Assembly: GCA_946540365.1 (NCBI GenBank)
Contig: CAMNIH010000006.1
Span: 1-29,022, forward strand
Direction: 5' to 3'
DNA: 29,022 nt
Origin: an uncultured Bacteroidales bacterium
GTDB taxonomy: Bacteria > Bacteroidota > Bacteroidia > Bacteroidales > P3
Both the position numbers and the translations under genes were made by a program. The stretch's first letter is position 1. Each line of letters opens with the position of its first letter. The notes beneath the pieces are model-generated. The model was not told where the DNA came from. It was given only the letters and a program-made list of their open reading frames with translations, and did no database searches. Below, in pieces: positions 7,659 to 16,000 of the stretch.

Positions 7659-8975
7659 TTATACGCGTCTGATGTCGGCTCCGAGGCGCCGCAGGCGCTC
7701 GTCGATATGCTGGTAGCCGCGGTCGATCTGTTCGATGTTGTCGATGCGGCTCTTGCCGTCGGCGCTGAGGGCGGCGATGAGCAGGGCCACACCGGCCCGG
7801 ATGTCGGGCGAGGCCATGCGGACACCCCTCAGTTTATGCTCGCGGTCCAGTCCGATGACGGTGGCGCGGTGGGGGTCGCAGAGGATGATCTGGGCGCCCA
7901 TGTCGATCAGCTTGTCGACGAAGAAGAGGCGGCTTTCGAACATCTTCTGGTGGATGAGCACGCTGCCCTTGGCCTGGGTGGCCACGACGAGGGCGATGCT
8001 GATGAGGTCGGGGGTGAATCCCGGCCAGGGGGCGTCGGCGATGGTCATGATGCTGCCGTCCATGAAGCGTTCGATCTCGTAGTGCTCCTGGGCGGGGATG
8101 TAGAGGTCGTCGCCCTTCTGCCACACCTCGATGCCGAGGCGTCGGAAGACCTGCGGGATGAGGCCCAGATGCTGCACCTGGGCGTTGCGGATGGTGAGGT
8201 CGCTCTGGGTCATGGCGGCCATGCCGATGAAGGAGCCCACCTCGATCATGTCGGGCAGCAGGCGGTGCTGGCAGCCGTGCAGCTCGCGCACGCCACGGAT
8301 GGTGAGCAGGTTGCTCCCCACGCCGCTGATGCGGGCGCCCATCGAGTTGAGCATGTGGCACAGCTGGTAGACGTAGGGTTCGCAGGCGGCGTTCATGATG
8401 GTGGTGGTGCCGCGCGCCATGACGGCGGTCATGACGAGGTTGGCCGTGCCGGTGACGGAGGCCTCGTCGAGCAGCATGTAGCATCCTTTCAGGTGCTTGG
8501 CGTCGACGGTGTAGGCGCCGCGTTTGTACTGCACCTCGGCGCCGAGGCGTTCCATGCCGATGAAGTGGGTGTCCAGTCGGCGGCGGCCGATCTTGTCGCC
8601 TCCGGGTTGGGGCACCACGGCGTGGCCGAAGCGCGACAGCAGGGGGCCTACGAGCATGATGCTGCCACGCAGGGTGCCGGCCTGTTCGCGGTATTCGGGA
8701 CTGTCGAGCACCTCGAGGTTGACCTGGTCGGCCTGGAACTCGAAGGTGCGGCCGCTCTCGGTGGTGGCGGTGATGTCCTGGCGCACGTTGACGCCCAGCA
8801 ATTTGAGCAGGTCGATCAGACGGTTGACATCGCGGATGTCGGGCACGTCGCTGATACGCACCTTCTCCGAGGTGAGCAGCACGGCACAGAGCACCTGCAG
8901 CGCCTCGTTCTTGGCGCCCTGGGGCACGATCTCGCCCTTCAGTCGGCGTCCTCCCGTAATCTCGAAACTGGCCAT
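7659..8975 (-). CDS. murA: UDP-N-acetylglucosamine 1-carboxyvinyltransferase, Asp-type active site
   Basis: Carries out the first committed step of peptidoglycan synthesis, transfer of enolpyruvate from PEP to UDP-GlcNAc in the cytoplasm. The 438-residue protein has the two-lobed EPSP-synthase-like fold. Lys22 lies in QGAKNEAL, matching the conserved PEP-binding lysine. The GPLLSRFGHAVVPQPGGDKIG segment corresponds to the active-site loop. The residue equivalent to E. coli Cys115 is Asp127 here (codon at 8595-8597), a natural variant known in other bacteria to be active but insensitive to fosfomycin. The RRLDTHF and C-terminal IEQIDRGYQHIDERLRRLGADI motifs are intact. It follows the DUF4290 gene after 82 bp of tandem repeat and precedes the phosphatase gene by 41 bp. 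Confidence 0.96.
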   Translation of the reverse strand: MASFEITGGRRLKGEIVPQGAKNEALQVLCAVLLTSEKVRISDVPDIRDVNRLIDLLKLLGVNVRQDITATTESGRTFEFQADQVNLEVLDSPEYREQAGTLRGSIMLVGPLLSRFGHAVVPQPGGDKIGRRRLDTHFIGMERLGAEVQYKRGAYTVDAKHLKGCYMLLDEASVTGTANLVMTAVMARGTTTIMNAACEPYVYQLCHMLNSMGARISGVGSNLLTIRGVRELHGCQHRLLPDMIEVGSFIGMAAMTQSDLTIRNAQVQHLGLIPQVFRRLGIEVWQKGDDLYIPAQEHYEIERFMDGSIMTIADAPWPGFTPDLISIALVVATQAKGSVLIHQKMFESRLFFVDKLIDMGAQIILCDPHRATVIGLDREHKLRGVRMASPDIRAGVALLIAALSADGKSRIDNIEQIDRGYQHIDERLRRLGADIRRV

Positions 8976-8992
8976 GATGTTTGTTTTATTTG

Positions 8993-9037
8993 GTGGGTCT
9001 TATGGGTCTAATGGGTTTTATGGGTCTAATGGGTATT
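8993..9037. repeat. 9-bp tandem repeat (ATGGGTCTT family), five units
   Basis: Five consecutive 9-bp units lie between DUF4290 and murA: GTGGGTCTT, ATGGGTCTA, ATGGGTTTT, ATGGGTCTA, ATGGGTATT. The next bases (TAGACCCA at 9039-9046) are the reverse complement of TGGGTCTA at 9021-9028, so the array ends in an inverted repeat. Two TTTTTAA units follow at 9048-9061 and include the DUF4290 stop codon. A related array lies at 9713-9793. Confidence 0.75.
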
Positions 9038-9057
9038 ATAGACCCAATTTTTAATTT

Positions 9058-9675
9058 TTAATTTTTTTTCTTCTTTTTCTTCTTTTTCTTGCTCTCGGGC
9101 TTGGGGGCGGCGGCGGCGATGGCGCTGAGGAGCTCCTTCGAGTCGCGGAACTGGAAGCCCTCGGGCAGCGTCAGGCGTCCGCCGCTGAGTTCATACAGCT
9201 GGTCGGCGATGAGCTTGTCGTCCACGGTGTCGCGGTTCCACTGCAGGTACTGCCGTTTCATGGTCTGTGCGATCTGGGCCGTGAGCCGTGTGCGTTCGTC
9301 GCTTTCGGGCATGGCGGCCACGGCGGCGATCATATCCTCTAAGGCGCGTCCGTAGTGGCGGTAGCGGATCTGGCTGTTGCGCAGCGCTATGCGGTGGGGG
9401 TGGAAGCTCTCGGTCTCCTCGCGGTTGATGGTGTAGGGGCAGTCGACGTCGAGGTTGTAGTCGGCCATGATCATCAGGTGGTCCCACAGGATATGCTTGT
9501 AGTCGGTGCGTTCCTTGACTTTGGGGTTGAGGTGGGCCATGACGCCGATGATCACGTTGGCCATCCGTGTGCGTTGTTCTTTGGTGTCGAGTTGTCGGGC
9601 GTAGTCGATCATCTTGACCACGTTGCGACCGTAGTCGTTGATCCTGAGTTTTTCGCGTTGGGTGTTGTATTCCAT
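9058..9675 (-). CDS. DUF4290 family protein
   Basis: The 205-residue protein begins MEYNTQREKLRINDYGRNVVKMI and continues with HLNPKVKERTDYKHILWDHL, which I recognise as the DUF4290 family restricted to Bacteroidetes. It is predicted to be mainly alpha-helical, soluble and cytoplasmic, with no signal peptide or membrane helix. No biochemical function is established. It ends in a low-complexity tail of nine lysines and an Asn (PKPESKKKK...), which could bind nucleic acid or acidic surfaces. The stop codon is part of an AT-rich repeat. It is located just upstream of murA, an arrangement I believe is common in the phylum. Its start is 9 bp after the stop of the preceding gene, so translation is probably coupled. 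Confidence 0.88.
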   Translation of the reverse strand: MEYNTQREKLRINDYGRNVVKMIDYARQLDTKEQRTRMANVIIGVMAHLNPKVKERTDYKHILWDHLMIMADYNLDVDCPYTINREETESFHPHRIALRNSQIRYRHYGRALEDMIAAVAAMPESDERTRLTAQIAQTMKRQYLQWNRDTVDDKLIADQLYELSGGRLTLPEGFQFRDSKELLSAIAAAAPKPESKKKKKKKKKN

Positions 9676-9684
9676 AGAGTGGTT

Positions 9685-10290
9685 TTACAAATCAAGAGGG
9701 TCCCAGAGGCCCATAGGACTTATTGGACTCATAGGCCCTATAGGCCCTATAGGACTTATAAGGCTTATGGGGCTTATAGGTCCTATGGGGCTGTTGTCTT
9801 TAATAAAGTGGAAGTGCATCTCGAAGAGGCTTCGGTCGGTGACGGCATAGCTGAATCCGCCGCTGACTGCCGTGGCTTGCAGCGGCAGGCTGCGGTCGAG
9901 CCAGAGGGGCTGTGCGATGCCGCCTACATGAGCCACGGCGCCCCAGAGCCACAGCCGGTCGTTGACTTGGTATTCGGCCTTGGCCCAGAAGGCGTGGAGA
10001 CGCGTGCCCTGGCGTCGCGGTGCCAGGCTGCGGTCGCCGTAGCCCTTGAGGCTGAAGTCGGCCGGCAGCAGGTCGGCGGCGGCCATGAGGCCGCTGCTGA
10101 CGGTGAGGCGGCTGGTGGGCTTCACCTCGAACGACGGCGCCACCCACCCCAGAGCCTGTGTGCGGCCGAAGCCGGCGGCCACGCTGCTGCCCGTCGAGAG
10201 GTGGAAGTCCCACTTCGACGTGTCGGCCTGTTGGGCCTGCACCGACGTGCAGGCCAGCAGAATCAGGAGTGTGAGAATAGGGTGCCTCAT
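9685..10290 (-). CDS. Secreted conserved protein with a repeat-encoded tail
   Basis: The 201-residue protein has a signal peptide (MRHPILTLLILLACTSVQAQ, cleavage likely after AQA) and a beta-rich mature part with alternating Gly/Ser strands (FHLSTGSSVAAGFG..., SRLTVSSGL, LWLWGAVAHVGG, LFEMHFHFI). It is probably periplasmic or an outer-membrane beta-barrel fragment. I recognise no catalytic motif; it looks like a conserved Bacteroidales protein of unknown function. I chose the ATG at 10290 because it opens the signal peptide, although the frame is open further upstream. After HFHFIKDN the last ~35 residues are a tripeptide repeat of the form (S/G)P(I/M), encoded by the 9-bp array at 9713-9793. 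That tail is unlikely to be part of the ancestral domain. The DUF4290 gene starts 9 bp downstream. Confidence 0.75.
   Translation of the reverse strand: MRHPILTLLILLACTSVQAQQADTSKWDFHLSTGSSVAAGFGRTQALGWVAPSFEVKPTSRLTVSSGLMAAADLLPADFSLKGYGDRSLAPRRQGTRLHAFWAKAEYQVNDRLWLWGAVAHVGGIAQPLWLDRSLPLQATAVSGGFSYAVTDRSLFEMHFHFIKDNSPIGPISPISLISPIGPIGPMSPISPMGLWDPLDL
9713..9793. repeat. 9-bp tandem repeat (ATAGGNCYT family), nine units, inside a coding region
   Basis: Nine exact-length 9-bp units run in register: ATAGGACTT, ATTGGACTC, ATAGGCCCT twice, ATAGGACTT, ATAAGGCTT, ATGGGGCTT, ATAGGTCCT, ATGGGGCTG. The unit length is a multiple of three, so on the minus strand they translate as SPI/GPI/GPM tripeptides without breaking the frame. 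The consensus resembles the array at 8993-9037 on the other side of DUF4290. Confidence 0.85.
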
Positions 10291-10309
10291 GGGTGGTTGC
10301 TGTCTTGGT

Positions 10310-12775
10310 TTATCTGCGACGTTGTTTCGTGCCGGTGGGGGCCGCCAGCATGGGGGCGCTCTTGTCGGTGCTGGCGCCACGGAGCCAGGTGTTGCCGTTG
10401 GCGGGCTTGTTGGCGTTGAGGTTGGTGAGCAGGGTGCCCAGTGTGGTGTTGTTGACAGGGCTGATGCTGGTCACGTCGGTCTGTGTGCCGCCCACCAGGT
10501 AGCAGTGGGTCAGGGTGCCGTTGGTCTTGGTGCCGTAGAACTGCGGCGTGGCCGCGTCGACCTCGAGGGCATAGCAGTTGTTGACCGTGGCCGTGGGGGC
10601 TGTGATGCGGCCCACGAGGGTGCCATAGACGCCCGTGGCGTCGGTGCTGCTGACCACGAAGTGCTTCACCAAGCTGTAGCAGTTGCTGATGCTGCCGCCG
10701 GTCTGCTCGGCGACGATGCCGCCCGCGCTATGTGTGCCGCTGGCGGGGTAGAGGGTGATGAAGAGCGCCGAGTCGTCGACGTAGCAGTTGCGCACCTCGC
10801 CACCGGCGAGGGTGGCCACGATGCCGCCCACGTTCGAACCGTACAGCGAGCTGCTCTCGTTGCGGCAGTAGTCGACGTTGGCGTTGTTCTCGCACACGAT
10901 GGCACCTACGTTGCCACTGGTGCGGATGATGGCGTTGGCGCTCAGGTAGCAGTGGCGGACGATGTGCGAGCTGCCGCCCGCGTTTTGGTATACGATACCG
11001 CCCCAATGGGTGCTACCGTTGGCGGTGTTGTTGTAGCTGATGTCGCTGTAGCAGTCCTCGACGACGCCCTCGTTCTTGTAGCAGATGCCGCCGGCACGGG
11101 TGGCGCCCGAGATCGATGCCGGCGAAGCCAGCACGCAGGCCTTGATGGTGCCCGTGTTGTTGTTGTAGCAGATGCCGGCAAAGCGGCTGCTATTGTTGAG
11201 ATCTCGGATCACGGCACAGTCGCAGCCGACGATGGTGCCGCGGTTCTCGACGCAGATACCGGCATAGCAGCTGCCCTGGCCCGTTCTGCCTTCGAAACGC
11301 TTGTTTTCATCTGTCACTCCGGAGGAGGGCGAGATGTTGCGGCAGTCCTCGATGGTACCGTTGTTGGTGTTGCAGAGGGGGGAGTAGTCATTGCCGCTGC
11401 CTAAGTTGTTGAAGTCTAACAGGCTGTCGGTGACGATGGCCAGCCCTTTCACGTGGCCGTCGGCGCTGATGCTGTGGAACAGGGGGCGGCAGCTCCGGTT
11501 GGTGATGCCATGGGTGACGCGGGATCCCGCTCCCGCCGCATTAGAGTAGTAGGTCATGTGACCTTTGAAGTTTCTGATGCCGGAGGACCAGTTGTTGTTG
11601 TTGAGCTTGATGTCCGACCGCATGATGCGGAACCAGGTGTCGGCCGTCACTTGCTGGCCGTTGATGTAGACGTTGCCCGATCCGTCAGGGTATTCGAAGC
11701 ATTCACGGAGGTGTCGCAGGTCTTTGATGTTGTAGATCTTGAAGGGGCGCTCCTGGGTGCCGTTGCCCACCAGGCCGGGCTCGGTGCGCGACGACGAGCC
11801 GTCCCACTCCGTGATGCCGATGGCCTGCAGGTAGGTGATGCCGTTGCGCCGCACGGGGACAGTGACATTCTTGGTGAAGCTGCCCCGGTCGGTGTTGACC
11901 GTGACTTGGAGCTTGTAGTTGATGGTGGTTTCGCGTCCGGCGACAGCCGGCAGCACCAGGTAGAAGCTCTTGAGGTCGTTGGTGGCGAAGGCCAGGTTGC
12001 CGTTCCCGGGGTTCTCGGTGGTGGCACCGGGCATGCTGAGGGTGATGGTCTGGGTCTCAGTCGTGTTGGCGGCGCTCTCCAAGTGGGGATCGTAGGTCTT
12101 GTAGTTCTTCACGTCGAACATGCCGCAGAGTTGCTTGGGGCTGTCGCTGATTTCCGTGACCACGATGCTGGTGATGTTGGCGTCGGTGGTCTTGTTGTAG
12201 AACTGCAGGCGCACCAGGCCGGCCAGCGACCGGAAGTCGAGGTTGAAGGCGGTGTAGGGCGACGAAGTCCACTCGCCACCGTACCAGGCCACCATCGGCA
12301 GCACCTGACGGTCGAAGGTGTAGTCGCCTTTCTCGTCGGTGCGGTAGGTCTGCACCGGCTTCAGGCGCAGCTTGATCGTGGTGAAGTTGGCGTTGCCCGC
12401 CGCTTGCTGCGTGATGACGTTTGCAGCGTCGTAGGGGTGCAGGCCGAGGAAGTACTTGGCGCCCCAGTTGAGGGTGGTGGCGAAGGAACCGTTGTAGTTC
12501 TCATAGTCGCCGCTGGCGCCCGTCAGGTAGGCACTGCCCTTGGGGCTCCCGTCGGTGGTCTCGGGGATGCCCTGGTCGCAGCCGATGCTGATCATATCGC
12601 CGATCTCCCAGTAGATCCATTCTTCGTTGAGCAGGTAGACCTTCGAGTTGTTGTTTTCCGACGCCATCTGTTCGACGGTGGCGGTGAAGTCGTAGCGGGC
12701 CACCTGATCGTCCTCGCAGGCCGTCAGCGCCAACAGCGATGTCAGCAGCAAGGCGGCTATCTTGAAATGTTTCAT
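10310..12775 (-). CDS. Fimbrillin-like lipoprotein with GLUG-type repeats
   Basis: The protein has about 821 residues. The signal peptide MKHFKIAALLLTSLLALTAC has a lipobox with Cys20, followed by EDD. Residues ~25-335 resemble the fimbrillin/Mfa-like family of Bacteroidales: YDFTATVEQM, then a W..GD.ISI strand, a FLGLHPYDA motif and an FRSLAGLVRLQFYN core. From about residue 337 (GTQERPFKIYNIKDLRHL) it changes to a GLUG-type beta-helical region with repeated units such as GGICYKNEGVVEDCYSD, GAIVCENNANVDYC and GGIVAEQTGGSISNCYS. It should be a surface or fimbrial-tip lipoprotein. The ATG at 12781, two codons upstream, is an alternative start. It follows the 65-residue gene after 82 bp and may share its transcript with the giant proteins. 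A GLUG-type region also occurs in the giant at 13890-14870. Confidence 0.82.
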   Translation of the reverse strand: MKHFKIAALLLTSLLALTACEDDQVARYDFTATVEQMASENNNSKVYLLNEEWIYWEIGDMISIGCDQGIPETTDGSPKGSAYLTGASGDYENYNGSFATTLNWGAKYFLGLHPYDAANVITQQAAGNANFTTIKLRLKPVQTYRTDEKGDYTFDRQVLPMVAWYGGEWTSSPYTAFNLDFRSLAGLVRLQFYNKTTDANITSIVVTEISDSPKQLCGMFDVKNYKTYDPHLESAANTTETQTITLSMPGATTENPGNGNLAFATNDLKSFYLVLPAVAGRETTINYKLQVTVNTDRGSFTKNVTVPVRRNGITYLQAIGITEWDGSSSRTEPGLVGNGTQERPFKIYNIKDLRHLRECFEYPDGSGNVYINGQQVTADTWFRIMRSDIKLNNNNWSSGIRNFKGHMTYYSNAAGAGSRVTHGITNRSCRPLFHSISADGHVKGLAIVTDSLLDFNNLGSGNDYSPLCNTNNGTIEDCRNISPSSGVTDENKRFEGRTGQGSCYAGICVENRGTIVGCDCAVIRDLNNSSRFAGICYNNNTGTIKACVLASPASISGATRAGGICYKNEGVVEDCYSDISYNNTANGSTHWGGIVYQNAGGSSHIVRHCYLSANAIIRTSGNVGAIVCENNANVDYCRNESSSLYGSNVGGIVATLAGGEVRNCYVDDSALFITLYPASGTHSAGGIVAEQTGGSISNCYSLVKHFVVSSTDATGVYGTLVGRITAPTATVNNCYALEVDAATPQFYGTKTNGTLTHCYLVGGTQTDVTSISPVNNTTLGTLLTNLNANKPANGNTWLRGASTDKSAPMLAAPTGTKQRRR

Positions 12776-12822
12776 ATACATATTCTTTAGTTTTGTTAGC
12801 TTTGTATAGCAATCTAACCCTA

Positions 12823-12856
12823 AACTCATAACTTTTAACTCATAACTCTTAACTCA
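12823..12856. repeat. 14-bp tandem repeat upstream of the fimbrillin-like gene
   Basis: AACTCATAACTTTT (12823-12836) is followed directly by AACTCATAACTCTT (12837-12850) and a partial third copy AACTCA (12851-12856). It lies between the stop codon of the 65-residue gene and the lipoprotein start, in an AT-rich 82-bp gap. No clear promoter box is visible there. Confidence 0.7.
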
Positions 12857-12857
12857 C

Positions 12858-13055
12858 CTACCATTCCCACTCGCCGGTGGTGAACTGGCCGCCGTTGTCG
12901 GTGTACTCGGTGAATTCTTCCGAGGCGCGGCGGGTGTCCTCGTCGTGTCCCTGGATCAGTACATAGTCCTTCTCCAGGGCTACAGTCATGTTGTAGCCCT
13001 GTTCGGCGCTGTAGGAGTAGGCCTCCAAGGTGGGTTTTACATAGCGTTTCTTCAT
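12858..13055 (-). CDS. Small 65-residue protein of unknown function (MKKRYVKPT type)
   Basis: The protein opens MKKRYVKPTLEAYSYSAEQGYN and then becomes acidic, ending GGQFTTGEWEW. There is no hydrophobic signal segment and no cysteine. The MKKxYxKPx opening resembles a group of short Bacteroidales proteins that often sit beside surface-protein genes and have no assigned function; this resemblance is from memory. Its ATG (13055) overlaps the TGA of the 4201-residue T9SS protein by 4 nt (ATGA), so it is almost certainly translated by coupling to that gene. That tight link suggests it acts with the giant, perhaps in its expression or export, but this is inference. It could also be a leader-containing peptide precursor, though I see no modification enzyme nearby. 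Confidence 0.7.
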   Translation of the reverse strand: MKKRYVKPTLEAYSYSAEQGYNMTVALEKDYVLIQGHDEDTRRASEEFTEYTDNGGQFTTGEWEW

Positions 13056-16000
13056 TTCTTGATCAGTTTTTGGATCGTGACATTGTCGGCTGTATGCACC
13101 CGCAGGTAGTAGGCACCCGTGGGATAGTGGCTGACGTCGATGGTGATGTTGTCGTTCTGGCGGGTGTTGTAGTCCTGCAGGCGGCGACCCTCGTTGTCGT
13201 AGAGCTCCACGTGGCTGATGGCCTCGGTGGCTTCGATGGTGACGCGCGAGGTGGTCGGGTTCGGGTAGACACGCAGCTGGAACTCAGCCGGGGTCTCGAC
13301 GATGCCTTGCTGGCTGTTGACGGAGAGCTGCAGGGTGATGATGCTGTCGCATCCCGTCAGGGCGCTCTGCAGCGTGTCGCTCAGCACGATGGTTGTCGAG
13401 CCGTGCAGCTGCATCGTCTCGCGCAGCAGGGCCACCTCGGTGGCCGTCAGGTAGAAGCCGTAGCCGCTGTAGGAGCTGCCCAGGTCGACGCTGTCGCTCA
13501 CCTGCTCGCGGGTCGAGTGGTGGACCACGATGTGGAGGGTGTGCGTGCTGTCCACCATCAGGGCCGAGTCGACGATGTGGCTCACCACCTCGTCGTCGAA
13601 GAGGTAGGTCGTGCCGTCCCACTCCACGCTGTCGCAGCCCTCGACGGTGAGCTCCTCGCTGACCGGGATCATGTCGGGCGTGCCGAACACCGGGTAGCCG
13701 TGGTTGACGCCCTCCAGGTCGCTGCGCCAGGTGCGGTGGTCGCTGCCGTGGGCGCGCACCCAGAGGTTCAGCGTCCGCGTCAGGTTGTTCACCCCGTGGG
13801 TGCTGTTCTCCAGGGTCACCTGGTTGCCGCTGCCGCTGAAGGCGCTGCTGTGGGTCGACACGGCGTTGTTGCGCGTCTGGCCCACGGCCTTGCTCGTGGC
13901 GTTGCTGGCGTAGTAGTTGTAGTCGGCGCTGCTGCCTTCGTCGAGCACGGCGCCCACACCGCCCTCGGTGGCGTCGCCGCTGAGGTTGCCGTAGACGTAG
14001 TTGTTCTCGATCACCGTGTTCTTGGCGTAGCCCACCAGACCACCCACACGCTGGTTGTGGCCCTGGTTGAGGGTGTGTACGTAGTTGTTGGTGATGAAGG
14101 TGCGGTTGTCGTCGCTGCCGCTCTTGCGGCCGCGCGAGCCGCTCGGTGTGATGGTGGTCGACTGGTCGGCATAGCCCACGGCACCGCCCAGGTAGACGGC
14201 ATCCATGCGGTTGATGTTGCGCATGTAGCTGTTCTTGATCTTGCTGCCTAAGCTGTAGCCCACCATACCGCCGCTGTAGACGGCGTTGCCCACATACTTG
14301 GCCGAGGTGCTCGACCGGTCGATGGTGCTCTTCTCGGCCTGGGCCACCATACCGCCGCTCACGTGGTGGGTGGTCAGGATGGTGGTGCTGCTGGTCTCGC
14401 CTTCCAGGCTGTCGATGACGGCGACGTTGAGCACCTTGGACTGGACCGACTTGGCGGCCAGCGTGCCCACATACTGGGCACCTCGCATCAGGGCGGCCTC
14501 GAGCTTGATGCTCTGCACCGTGGCCGAGTCGAGGAAGGCGAACATACCCACTTCGTTCAGGTCGGGTTCGTCGACGATGAGGTGCTTGATGCTGACGAAG
14601 CTGCCATCGGCCAACCGGGCGGTGTCGGTCTCAGCCGAGCTGACACCGAGGAAGCGGCCGCGGAAGCGGTGCTGCTGCGTACCCACGGGGGTCCACTTGT
14701 GGGCCGCCATGTCGTAGCCACCGGTCTTGTCGTGCAGGTAGACGTTGTTGAAGAAGAAGGGACGCGCCTGTGCGCCGTTCAGACCGTTCACCACGCTGAT
14801 GAACCAGGCCAGGCCGTTCTCGTTGTAGATGTGTACGTCGCCATTGTGCAGGGTGACGTAGCCGGCACCGCTCGGGCGGGCCGTGTAGTAGTAGTTGTTG
14901 TGGTAGGTGGCACCGGCCTTCACCGAGTCCTTGACCACGTCGACCCAGTAGTCGGTGGGGCTGTAGTAGGCAATCACGCTCGTGCTGGCCGACGGCACCA
15001 CATAGGTGGTCGGCGTGCTGTAGAAGGGCGAGAAGTCCCACATGACGAACTGATGGCCGGGCTTGGCTGCGGTGGCCAAGCGGATCACGTCGCCCTCGCA
15101 GAACGAGAGAGCCTGCAGGCCGCTGGTCGGAACATCGGTGTCGAAAATCTCAGTGCCCACGGCGGCGACGATGTTGCCGTAGCTGGTGTTGGGCGACACA
15201 GAGGGCGTGATCTTGATGGCCTTATAGGTGCGCTCGCCCGTGGCTTTGGTACCGTTGTAGGGGTTCTTGCCGGCAGGGTTGACCTCGAGGTCGACAGCGG
15301 CATTGTCGCTCCAGTTGGCGGTGTAATCAATGTTGCTGTTATCGACCTTCCTCAACACCACTTCCACTTCCTTGGTCAGGGTGCAGAAGCCGGTGACATC
15401 GGTGGCGCTGACTGTGTAGTGGTAGTTGCCGTCGGTTTCGGTGTACGGGATGTTGACCGGCGGGGTGACCAGGCTGTCGACCACGGCTTGACGCACACCG
15501 TCGAAGATGTGGTTCTTGACCTGGCTGTTGATCTCGAGGTCGGTGCCGGTGGTGGTACGGGTGCGGTACTCGGCGCCGCCGTTGTTCTGGTCATACCAGG
15601 TGTAGGTGTAGGGGAAGAAACCACCCTGCAGACGGTAGAGCAGCGTGTCGCCGCCGGTGGGGCAGCTGGCATCGGGCAGCACATGGTAGTCCAGTGCGCG
15701 GTCGCTCAAGAAGCCGACATCGTGGGGGGTGCTCTCGATGTACTTGACGAAGTTGGCGATGCCGGTGCCCTGCTGGTAGTTGAAGGTGGCGCAGCGGTGC
15801 AGGTAGGCACGCGTGGTGTTGACACCGTAGTTGTAGAAGATGTTGTAGCCGTCGTCGGACGAGAAGTTGTTGTTCGTGTAGACGGCCTCCTTCAGCTGGG
15901 TGGCGCTCGACTGGAAGACCACCTGGATGGTGTCGCGCTCCGTCGGGCCGGGGAACCACTTGCTGATGCCGATCTTCGTGCCCGCGTTGGGCAGCGACGA

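Noticed and set aside
9021..9062. Intrinsic terminator reading on the plus strand (8-bp stem then T-rich)
   Set aside because: There is no plus-strand gene to terminate, and the stem is part of the tandem repeat. On the minus strand no T-run follows.
12858..13055. RiPP precursor peptide
   Set aside because: There is no core rich in Cys, Ser or Thr, no GG leader site and no maturation enzyme or transporter next to it.
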